Below are positions 1 to 5,832 of a DNA stretch of 5,832 nucleotides, piece after piece (position 1 is the stretch's first letter; each line of letters opens with the position of its first letter). This DNA comes from an uncultured Eubacteriales bacterium. GTDB lineage: Bacteria > Bacillota > Clostridia > Peptostreptococcales > Anaerovoracaceae. Location: the NCBI GenBank assembly GCA_902797195.1, contig CADBRY010000158.1, forward strand, positions 1 through 5,832. The letters run 5' to 3'. A program made the translations under genes and the position numbers. The notes under the pieces were generated by a model, which had not been told where the DNA came from, did not search any database, and worked only from the letters and a program-made list of their open reading frames with translations.

Positions 1-257
1 CCGAAAGACGTATGGAGGTCTGCGGTGTAGGATGTATCGGCTGCGGAGACTGCGCCGACAACTGCCCCAGCGGAGCCATAACCATGACCGACGGAAATCC
101 ATTTATCGATCATGAGAAATGCGTCAACTGCGGAGTCTGCACATACGTGTGCTCAAGGAATCTGATATCCGAACGTAAGGTTCCCGAGTACAACTACCTG
201 CAGATGGATGCAATGAAAATAGAAGATACTGCAGAAGCAGATGAAAGGAAGTGGTAA
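1..257 (+). CDS. rnfB: RnfB-like ferredoxin-domain protein, C-terminal part (5' end outside window)
   Basis: This is the 3' end of a gene read in the frame starting at base 3; the codons before the first ATG (position 12) are open and that ATG has no ribosome binding site, so the true start lies to the left. The visible ~84 residues carry two 4Fe-4S motifs, each C-x2-C-x2-C-x3-C: CIGCGDCADNC followed by P, and CVNCGVCTYVC followed by S instead of the usual P. An extra Cys sits just before the first motif (VCGVGCIGC), a pattern I know from the C-terminal ferredoxin region of clostridial RnfB. RnfB is the membrane-anchored iron-sulphur subunit of the Rnf complex, which takes electrons from reduced ferredoxin and passes them towards NAD+, coupled to Na+ or H+ export. 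It is commonly the last gene of rnfCDGEAB, which fits its place here before a different enzyme. The tail after the second motif is acidic and without recognisable function. A different polyferredoxin subunit is possible because the diagnostic N-terminal half is not visible. Confidence 0.65.
   Translation, partial: ERRMEVCGVGCIGCGDCADNCPSGAITMTDGNPFIDHEKCVNCGVCTYVCSRNLISERKVPEYNYLQMDAMKIEDTAEADERKW
244..251 (+). promoter_or_regulatory. Ribosome binding site that decides the PFOR start
   Basis: AAAGGAAG lies within the last codons of the upstream gene. It leaves 8 bases before GTG at 260 but none before GTG at 251, so it supports translation from 260. Initiation inside the end of the upstream gene suggests translational coupling. 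Confidence 0.6.
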
Positions 258-259
258 CC

Positions 260-3200
260 GTGAGAGCAAGAAAAACAATGGACGGCAACACGGCCGCTGC
301 ACACGTTGCCTATGCATATTCTGAAGTAGCGGCGATATATCCCATCACTCCCTCATCTGTTATGGCTGAAAACATAGATGACTGGGCCAGTGAAAACAGG
401 AAGAATATTTTTGACGAGGAAGTCAAAGTTGTAGAAATGGAATCTGAAGGCGGCGCCGCAGGTGCGGTCCATGGATCCATCTCCGCAGGTGCCCTGACAT
501 CAACCTTCACGGCATCTCAGGGACTTCTGCTGATGATCCCCAACATGTTCAAGATCGCAGCAGAGGGAACACCTACAGTTCTCCATGTTTCTGCCAGAAC
601 CGTATCGACACATGCACTTAACATCTTTGGAGATCACTCCGATGTTATGGCCTGCCGTCAGACCGGCTTCGGTATGCTCTGTTCAAGGAGCCCTCAGGAA
701 GTCATGGATCTGGCAGCGGTCGCACACCTGTCCGCCATCGAAGGCAAGGTGCCGATGCTTCACTTCTTCGACGGTTTCAGAACCAGCCATGAGCAGCAGA
801 AAATATATACGTGGGATTATAAGGATCTCAAAGAAATGGTGGACTGGGATGCCATAAGAAGATTCAAAGACAACGCACTCAATCCAAACCATCCTCATGC
901 AACAGGCTCCGCCGAGCAGCCGGAGACTTTCTTCCAGCACAGAGAAGCCTGCAACAAAAACTATGAGGAACAGATCGACGTGATCATCCGCTGTATGGAT
1001 AAGGTCAACAAGAGAGTTGAACGTAAAAAGCCATACAAGCCATACGAGTACTACGGTGCACCCGATGCGAAAGAAATCATGATCGCAATGGGTTCCATCT
1101 GCGACTGCGCAGAGGAAGTTGTGGATTATCTGAATAAGGAAAAGGGCAAGAAGGTCGGACTTCTCAGCGTACGCCTTTACAGACCCTTCTCCGCAAAACA
1201 CTTTGTGGCAGAGATCCCCAAGACCGTAAAGAAGATCGCTGTTTTGGACAGAACGAAGGAGCCGGGATCACTTGGAGAGCCTCTCTATCTGGATGTTATC
1301 GCAGCTCTCAAGGGAACTGAATTTGAAAAGACTTTCGTATGCGGAGGCCGTTACGGTCTGGGCTCAAAAGATGTTCAGCCGGGAGACGTCCTTGCGGTAT
1401 TTGAGAACCTGCAGAAGAGAGAGCCCAAAAAGGAATTCACTCTTTCCATCCACGACGATGTCACGGAGCTTTCCATTCACGGAAGCGAGAATCCTGACGT
1501 TGCTCCCAAGGGAACAGTCGCTTGTAAGTTCTGGGGACTGGGCTCCGACGGAACAGTCGGCGCCAACAAGAACAGCGTCATGATCATCGGCAACAACACC
1601 GACAAGTTCGTACAGGCATACTTCCAGTATGACTCCAAGAAGAGCGGCGGTGTTACCATCTCTCACCTGAGATTCGGCGACCAGCCAATAAGATCAACAT
1701 ACTATGTCAAGCAGGCTGACTTCGTTGCCTGCCACAAGGCACCATATATCCAGAAATACTACATCGTGGAAGATGTCAAGCCCGGCGGGTCCTTCCTGCT
1801 CAACTGCGCATGGAGTGATGAGGAACTGGATGAGCACCTTCCCGGAAACGTAAAAAGATATCTGGCGAAGAACGATATCAAACTCTATGTCTGCGACGCT
1901 GAGAGCATCGCAAGAGACCTTGGTCTGGGCAAGAGAATGAACACCGTTCTCCAGGCAGCTTTCTTCAAGCTTGCAAAGATCCTTCCCATAGACGAAGCTG
2001 CAGGCTACATGAAGGAGGCCATCAAGAAGAGCTACGGAGCCAAAGGTCAGAACGTGGTCGATATGAACTGCGCTGCAGTTGATGCAGGTATCGAAAATGT
2101 CCGTCAGGTCAAGATCCCTGCTTCATGGGCAAAGGCTGAAGGAGATATCATAAAGACAACGGCTCAGGGCAGAGACAAGCTGCATACGGATTACATCAAT
2201 GAGATCCTTAAGCCGACCAACGGCATGTACGGTGACGACGTTCCCGTATCGGCCTTTGTTGAGACTGCCAACGGAATGGTTCCATCGGGAACTGCCGCTT
2301 ACGAAAAGAGAGGCATAGCCCTGGATGTTCCAAAGTGGGATCCCAAGAAGTGCATGCAGTGCAACTGGTGTGCCTATGTATGCCCCCACTCTGTAATTCG
2401 TCCATTCATCATGAACGATGAAGAAGCTGCAGGATACGATGGACTGAAGGTACCCTTCAAGTCCGATCCATCCAAGTTCTTTGCCATAGGAATATCCGCT
2501 CTGGACTGCACCGGCTGCGGATCCTGCGCAGAGGTATGTCCGTCAAGACAGAAGGCTCTCGAAATGGTGGGAGCAGCTTCGGCAGAGAAGGAATCACAGG
2601 AAAAATTCGACTATCTCTTTGCCAACGTAAGCAGAAAGAAAGAGTACGAAGGAGACCAGACAGTTACCGAATCACAGTTCATCCAGCCGCTGCTTGAGTT
2701 CTCGGGAGCATGCCCGGGATGCGGTGAGACACCTTATGCCAAACTGGTCACACAGCTCTTCGGTGACAGAATGTTCATCGCAAATGCAACGGGATGTTCA
2801 TCCATATGGGGACTTTCAGCTCCATCATCTCCATACACTGTCAACGAAGAGGGAAGAGGTCCCGCATGGTCCAACTCACTCTTTGAAGACAATGCAGAGT
2901 ATGGATACGGCATGGCCATTGCAATGAAGGCAAGAAGAAACGAGATGAAACACGCCGTTGAAAAACTGGTGGACGATGCTAAGCTTGGAGCTGCCGCAAA
3001 ACGCTGGCTGAAGAATATGGACGATGCAAAGGAAGCGGATGCTGCAGGAAAAGCTCTCGTTGAGCTTTGCAAAAGATCCCGCAAGAACGACGCGAAATAT
3101 GTAGTCGAAAATGCCGACATGCTGCCTAAGCCATCCATCTGGATGTTCGGCGGAGACGGCTGGGCATACGACATCGGCTACGGCGGACTGGATCATGTTC

Positions 3201-3790
3201 TGGCATCGGGAGAGAACGTCAACGTTCTGGTATTCGATACGGAAGTTTACTCCAATACAGGCGGTCAGTCTTCAAAGTCAACGCCGATCGGAGCGGTGGC
3301 ACAGTTTGCCGCATCAGGTAAGGCGGTCACCAAGAAGAACCTGGCACAGATCGCCATGGCTTACGGATACGTATATGTGGCACAGATCGCCATGGGTGCA
3401 AATCCTGCACAGACTCTCAAGGCGATCCGTGAAGCGGAAGCCTATGACGGTCCGTCCCTGATCATCGCCTACGCTCCCTGTATCAACCACGGAGTCAAGG
3501 CAGGCATGAACAAGGCCATGCTGGAAATGAAGAGAGCGGTGCGTGCGGGATACTGGAACCTCATGAGATATAATCCTGCGGAAGCCCTCGAAAACAGGAA
3601 TCCGCTGTCTGTGGACAGTGCTCCGCCTACTGAAAAGTACAAGGAATTCCTCATGGGCGAAGTCCGCTACAACTCACTGCAGATGAAGGCTCCCGAAAGA
3701 GCGAAGGAACTCTTCAGGCAGGCTGAGGAAGCGGCTGAAGCCAGATACAATAAGTTACTGCGCCAGAAAAAAGAGTTTGAACAAAACTAG
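260..3790 (+). CDS. nifJ: Pyruvate:ferredoxin (flavodoxin) oxidoreductase, single-chain type
   Basis: Complete PFOR of 1176 residues. It converts pyruvate, CoA and oxidised ferredoxin to acetyl-CoA, CO2 and reduced ferredoxin in the cytoplasm, using thiamine pyrophosphate (TPP) and three 4Fe-4S clusters. Counting from GTG 260: the N-terminal pyrimidine-binding domain has YPITPSS (27-33), with Thr30, Glu63 and Arg113 matching the substrate/TPP residues Thr31, Glu64 and Arg114 of the Desulfovibrio africanus enzyme. A GLGSDGTVGANK motif (426-437) marks the CoA-binding domain. Two ferredoxin motifs use C698/C701/C704/C708 and C750/C753/C756/C760. The proximal cluster would be held by C818, C821, C846 and C1074. 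The TPP/Mg site is GDG (965-967) to N999 in YSNTGG. All domains are present in order. GTG 251 would add three residues but sits directly on the ribosome binding site, and the 260 start gives an N-terminus (MRARKTMDGNTAA) like the family's. The tail after the last domain is short, so the extra C-terminal domain of D. africanus PFOR is absent. The identification is secure; pyruvate as substrate is inferred from the conserved residues. Confidence 0.97.
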   Translation: MRARKTMDGNTAAAHVAYAYSEVAAIYPITPSSVMAENIDDWASENRKNIFDEEVKVVEMESEGGAAGAVHGSISAGALTSTFTASQGLLLMIPNMFKIAAEGTPTVLHVSARTVSTHALNIFGDHSDVMACRQTGFGMLCSRSPQEVMDLAAVAHLSAIEGKVPMLHFFDGFRTSHEQQKIYTWDYKDLKEMVDWDAIRRFKDNALNPNHPHATGSAEQPETFFQHREACNKNYEEQIDVIIRCMDKVNKRVERKKPYKPYEYYGAPDAKEIMIAMGSICDCAEEVVDYLNKEKGKKVGLLSVRLYRPFSAKHFVAEIPKTVKKIAVLDRTKEPGSLGEPLYLDVIAALKGTEFEKTFVCGGRYGLGSKDVQPGDVLAVFENLQKREPKKEFTLSIHDDVTELSIHGSENPDVAPKGTVACKFWGLGSDGTVGANKNSVMIIGNNTDKFVQAYFQYDSKKSGGVTISHLRFGDQPIRSTYYVKQADFVACHKAPYIQKYYIVEDVKPGGSFLLNCAWSDEELDEHLPGNVKRYLAKNDIKLYVCDAESIARDLGLGKRMNTVLQAAFFKLAKILPIDEAAGYMKEAIKKSYGAKGQNVVDMNCAAVDAGIENVRQVKIPASWAKAEGDIIKTTAQGRDKLHTDYINEILKPTNGMYGDDVPVSAFVETANGMVPSGTAAYEKRGIALDVPKWDPKKCMQCNWCAYVCPHSVIRPFIMNDEEAAGYDGLKVPFKSDPSKFFAIGISALDCTGCGSCAEVCPSRQKALEMVGAASAEKESQEKFDYLFANVSRKKEYEGDQTVTESQFIQPLLEFSGACPGCGETPYAKLVTQLFGDRMFIANATGCSSIWGLSAPSSPYTVNEEGRGPAWSNSLFEDNAEYGYGMAIAMKARRNEMKHAVEKLVDDAKLGAAAKRWLKNMDDAKEADAAGKALVELCKRSRKNDAKYVVENADMLPKPSIWMFGGDGWAYDIGYGGLDHVLASGENVNVLVFDTEVYSNTGGQSSKSTPIGAVAQFAASGKAVTKKNLAQIAMAYGYVYVAQIAMGANPAQTLKAIREAEAYDGPSLIIAYAPCINHGVKAGMNKAMLEMKRAVRAGYWNLMRYNPAEALENRNPLSVDSAPPTEKYKEFLMGEVRYNSLQMKAPERAKELFRQAEEAAEARYNKLLRQKKEFEQN

Positions 3791-3797
3791 GAAGGAG
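3791..3797 (+). promoter_or_regulatory. Ribosome binding site of nfnA
   Basis: GAAGGAG begins directly after the PFOR stop codon and leaves 8 bases before ATG 3806, an ideal spacing. The 15-base gap holds nothing else, so nfnA has no promoter of its own here and is expected to be co-transcribed with PFOR. Confidence 0.85.
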
Positions 3798-3805
3798 CAA
3801 AAGCA

Positions 3806-4654
3806 ATGTACAAGATCGTAAGCAAAAGAAAACTGAACGATACCATGACATGGCTGGTCATTGAAGCTCCTCTGGTGGCGAGAAAAGCTAAACCCGGTCA
3901 GTTCATCATCCTCCGTACAGACGAGCACGGAGAGAGGATCCCTCTTACAATGGCCGGTCACGACTCAAAAAAAGGAACCATTGATCTTATCTATGCGGCC
4001 GTTGGAAGAACGACCATGCTCATGGATCAGCTTGAAGAAGGGGACTATCTTCTGGATGTTGTGGGTCCTCTCGGAAAGCCAACGGAAATGGAAGGTCTCA
4101 AAAAAGTCTGCGTAGTCGGAGGAGGTACCGGTAATGCCCTTGCTTATCCTCTCGCCTGTGGAATGCACGATCACGGCATCCACGTGGACATGATCGCCGG
4201 ATTCAAAAGCAAGAAGGAAGTTATCCTCGAAGATGAGCTTAAGGTAGGCGTTGACAGGGTGTTCATCACCACAGACGACGGTTCCTACGGAGAAAAAGGT
4301 TTCACCACGGATAAGCTCAAGGCACTCATCGAAGAGGGCAACGAGTACGATGAGATCGTAGCTGTCGGACCTCCAATGATGATGAAGTTCACATGTAAGA
4401 TCGCTGAAGAATATGGAATACATTCCATAGCATCGCTTACAGCCTACATGATCGACGGCACGGGAATGTGCGGTGGATGCAGATGCATCGTAGGAGGAGA
4501 GAATAAATTCGTTTGTGTCGATGGCCCTGAATTCGATGGATCCCTGGTGGACTGGGACGAGCTTATCAAGAGAAGCGCTTACTACTCGGAGCAGGAAGCC
4601 GGCGACAGATCTCACGTCTGCCGTCTGACAGGAGGTGTGCGTTACTATGATTAA
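3806..4654 (+). CDS. nfnA: NADH-dependent ferredoxin:NADP+ oxidoreductase, small subunit (FAD/NAD-binding, 2Fe-2S)
   Basis: Complete protein of 282 residues, the usual size for the family often labelled sulfide/dihydroorotate dehydrogenase-like FAD/NAD-binding protein. NfnA binds NADH, the FAD next to it and a 2Fe-2S cluster; with NfnB it couples oxidation of NADH and reduced ferredoxin to NADP+ reduction, reversibly. An N-terminal flavin-binding barrel carries PGQF (30-33) and RIPLT (44-48). A nucleotide-binding fold starts at VVGGGTGNA (103-111) and includes VGPPMMM (187-193). The C-terminal iron-sulphur segment reads DGTGMCGGCRC then FVCVDGPEFDG: Cys222, Cys225 and Cys237 plus Asp217, which sits where PyrK-type proteins have their first Cys. 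This three-Cys/one-Asp arrangement is the one described for Nfn. An additional Cys227 is present. The gene follows PFOR after 15 bases and overlaps nfnB by 8 bases, and the nfnB partner rules out PyrK in practice. No signal peptide or membrane segment is seen; it should be cytoplasmic. Confidence 0.92.
   Translation: MYKIVSKRKLNDTMTWLVIEAPLVARKAKPGQFIILRTDEHGERIPLTMAGHDSKKGTIDLIYAAVGRTTMLMDQLEEGDYLLDVVGPLGKPTEMEGLKKVCVVGGGTGNALAYPLACGMHDHGIHVDMIAGFKSKKEVILEDELKVGVDRVFITTDDGSYGEKGFTTDKLKALIEEGNEYDEIVAVGPPMMMKFTCKIAEEYGIHSIASLTAYMIDGTGMCGGCRCIVGGENKFVCVDGPEFDGSLVDWDELIKRSAYYSEQEAGDRSHVCRLTGGVRYYD
4630..4636 (+). promoter_or_regulatory. Ribosome binding site of nfnB, inside nfnA
   Basis: AGGAGGT lies in the codons of the last residues of nfnA (GGVRYYD) and leaves 10 bases to ATG 4647. 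This near-perfect site fixes the nfnB start over the later in-frame ATG at 4677, and its location predicts translational coupling that would keep the two subunits balanced. Confidence 0.85.
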
Positions 4655-5832
4655 TCTTAAGAAGGTCAAGAACCCCATGCCCGAGCAGGATCCTCAGGTA
4701 AGGGCTAGAAACTTTAAAGAAGTTGCGGAAGGGTATACCCCTGAGATGGCCATAAACGAAGCTATGCGTTGTCTCAAGTGCAGGACCAAGCCCTGCAGCG
4801 GCGGATGCCCTGTAATGATCAAGATTCCCGAATTCGTTGCCAAGGTAGCCGAAGGCGATTTCGAGGCAGCATATCAGATCATATCCGAGGACAGCGCACT
4901 TCCCAGGATCTGCGGAAGAGTATGTCCCCAGGAAAACCAGTGCGAAGGCGTATGCGTACGCGGCGTCCAGGGCGAGCCCGTTTCCATCGGCCGTCTGGAG
5001 CGTTTCGTATCCGACTGGCATGCTGAGCACGAAGAGGAACTGAAGGCTGTATACGGCTACGACGATGCAGCAAACCTTGCACCATCCAATGGTAAGAAGG
5101 TTGCAGTCGTTGGAGCAGGCCCCGCGGGTCTCACCTGTGCCGGAGACCTTTCGGCCAAGGGCTACAAAGTTACCGTATACGAATCACTTCACAAACCCGG
5201 CGGAGTTCTGGCATACGGCATTCCCGAGTTCAGACTTCCCAAGGATATCGTCGCAGCCGAGGTTCAAAAGCTCGAAGATCGTGGAGTGGAATTCATAAGC
5301 AACGCCATAATCGGCCGTGCGGAAACAGTTGACGAACTCATGGAAGAAGAAGGCTTCGATGCCGTATTCGTAGGCACCGGTGCAGGTCTTCCTTCCTTCA
5401 TGAACATACCGGGAGAAAACCTCCTGGGCGTATGCTCAGCCAACGAGTACCTTACCCGTATCAACCTTATGAAGGGTTACCTTGATGAGTACGATACACC
5501 GGTACCCGGCGGCAGACGCATCGCAGTCGTTGGAGGCGGCAATGTAGCCATGGACGCAGCCCGCTGCGCAATGCGTATGGGCGCCGAGAAAGTCTACATC
5601 GTGTACCGTCGTTCAATGGAAGAAATCCCGGCAAGAGCCGAAGAGATCCACCACGCCATTGAGGAGGGCATCGACTTCCAGCTCCTGAGAAATCCTGTCC
5701 GCATCATCGGCGACAAGGACGGTCATGTCACGGGAATCGAGTGCGTGAAGATGGAACTGGGTGAGCCCGATGCATCAGGTCGCCGCCGCCCCGTTGAGAT
5801 TGAAGGCTCCAACTATGTTCTCGATGTTGACG
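4647..5832 (+). CDS. nfnB: NADH-dependent ferredoxin:NADP+ oxidoreductase, large subunit (GltD-like), 3' end outside window
   Basis: An open frame of 395 codons plus one base runs from ATG 4647 to the window edge without a stop. The N-terminal domain has the two-cluster 4Fe-4S fold of the GltD/dihydropyrimidine dehydrogenase family: C42-x2-C45-x4-C50-x3-C54 and C89-x3-C93-x5-C99-x3-C103. It is followed by VSIGRLERF, where Glu118 aligns by eye with the Gln that ligates a cluster in dihydropyrimidine dehydrogenase. An FAD-binding Rossmann motif follows (VVGAGPAGL, 154-162), then the family block GGVLAYGIPEFRLPK, and a second dinucleotide motif for NADP(H) (VVGGGNVAMDAAR, from 294), with YRRS and EEIPARAEE after it. 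NfnB carries the bifurcating FAD, receives electrons from ferredoxin through its clusters and reduces NADP+. Family members are about 460-470 residues, so roughly 70 residues lie beyond the edge. Such genes are often labelled glutamate synthase small subunit; the adjoining nfnA and absence of a large glutamate synthase gene favour Nfn. Confidence 0.92.
   Translation, partial: MINLKKVKNPMPEQDPQVRARNFKEVAEGYTPEMAINEAMRCLKCRTKPCSGGCPVMIKIPEFVAKVAEGDFEAAYQIISEDSALPRICGRVCPQENQCEGVCVRGVQGEPVSIGRLERFVSDWHAEHEEELKAVYGYDDAANLAPSNGKKVAVVGAGPAGLTCAGDLSAKGYKVTVYESLHKPGGVLAYGIPEFRLPKDIVAAEVQKLEDRGVEFISNAIIGRAETVDELMEEEGFDAVFVGTGAGLPSFMNIPGENLLGVCSANEYLTRINLMKGYLDEYDTPVPGGRRIAVVGGGNVAMDAARCAMRMGAEKVYIVYRRSMEEIPARAEEIHHAIEEGIDFQLLRNPVRIIGDKDGHVTGIECVKMELGEPDASGRRRPVEIEGSNYVLDVD

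Noticed and set aside
260..3790. Nitrogen fixation, suggested by the name nifJ
   Set aside because: The symbol is historical. No nif structural or assembly gene is present, and the neighbours point to fermentative ferredoxin metabolism.
3788..3806. A terminator or promoter between PFOR and nfnA
   Set aside because: The 15-base gap contains only a ribosome binding site and spacer; there is no inverted repeat with a T run and no room for -35/-10 boxes.
3806..4654. Dihydroorotate dehydrogenase electron transfer subunit (pyrK)
   Set aside because: The first cluster Cys of PyrK is replaced by Asp217, there is no pyrD or other pyrimidine gene nearby, and nfnB follows.
3965..4678. A 237-codon open frame on the minus strand opposite nfnA, with others opposite PFOR (683-1201) and nfnB (4566-5030)
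   Set aside because: They lie wholly antisense to well-recognised genes, have no ribosome binding site or recognisable motif that I can see, and are explained by codon bias of the sense strand.
4647..5832. Glutamate synthase small subunit (gltD)
   Set aside because: The sequence family is shared, but the gene is overlapped by nfnA and no large glutamate synthase subunit is adjacent in the window.
1..5832. Mobile elements, CRISPR arrays, tRNA or rRNA genes, direct repeats or a novel defence system
   Set aside because: I saw no repeated units, inverted-repeat ends, RNA-like structure or unexplained gene; the four genes account for essentially every base.

Overview
The window is almost entirely coding on the + strand. 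It holds four tightly packed genes of anaerobic, ferredoxin-based energy metabolism: the 3' end of a ferredoxin-domain protein that is most likely RnfB, a complete single-chain pyruvate:ferredoxin (flavodoxin) oxidoreductase (PFOR, nifJ), a complete small subunit of NADH-dependent ferredoxin:NADP+ oxidoreductase (nfnA), and the first 395 codons of its large subunit (nfnB), which runs off the right edge. Strict Shine-Dalgarno sites, the oxygen-sensitive enzymes, a base composition of roughly half G+C by eye and the Rnf/Nfn pair together suggest a strictly anaerobic fermentative bacterium, most plausibly of the Clostridia. Genus or species cannot be read from this sequence.

Layout: positions 1-257 are the RnfB-like C-terminus. 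PFOR follows with an overlap or a 2-base gap, depending on which GTG is used (260 preferred), and ends at 3790. A 15-base gap carrying a strong ribosome binding site leads into nfnA (3806-4654). nfnB starts at 4647, overlapping the end of nfnA by 8 bases, and is open at 5832. There is no intergenic space large enough for a promoter and no terminator-like hairpin between genes, so this looks like the middle of one operon whose promoter lies to the left.

How the genes would work together (inference from known family functions): PFOR oxidises pyruvate to acetyl-CoA and CO2 and reduces ferredoxin. An Rnf complex would spend reduced ferredoxin to reduce NAD+ while pumping ions. NfnAB would combine reduced ferredoxin and NADH to make NADPH by flavin-based electron bifurcation/confurcation. 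The cluster is therefore a ferredoxin production-and-distribution hub linking glycolytic pyruvate to membrane energy and to biosynthetic NADPH. I found no mobile element, RNA gene, CRISPR array, repeat or clearly new system. The points worth a second look are details of operon architecture, start choice and cluster ligands.
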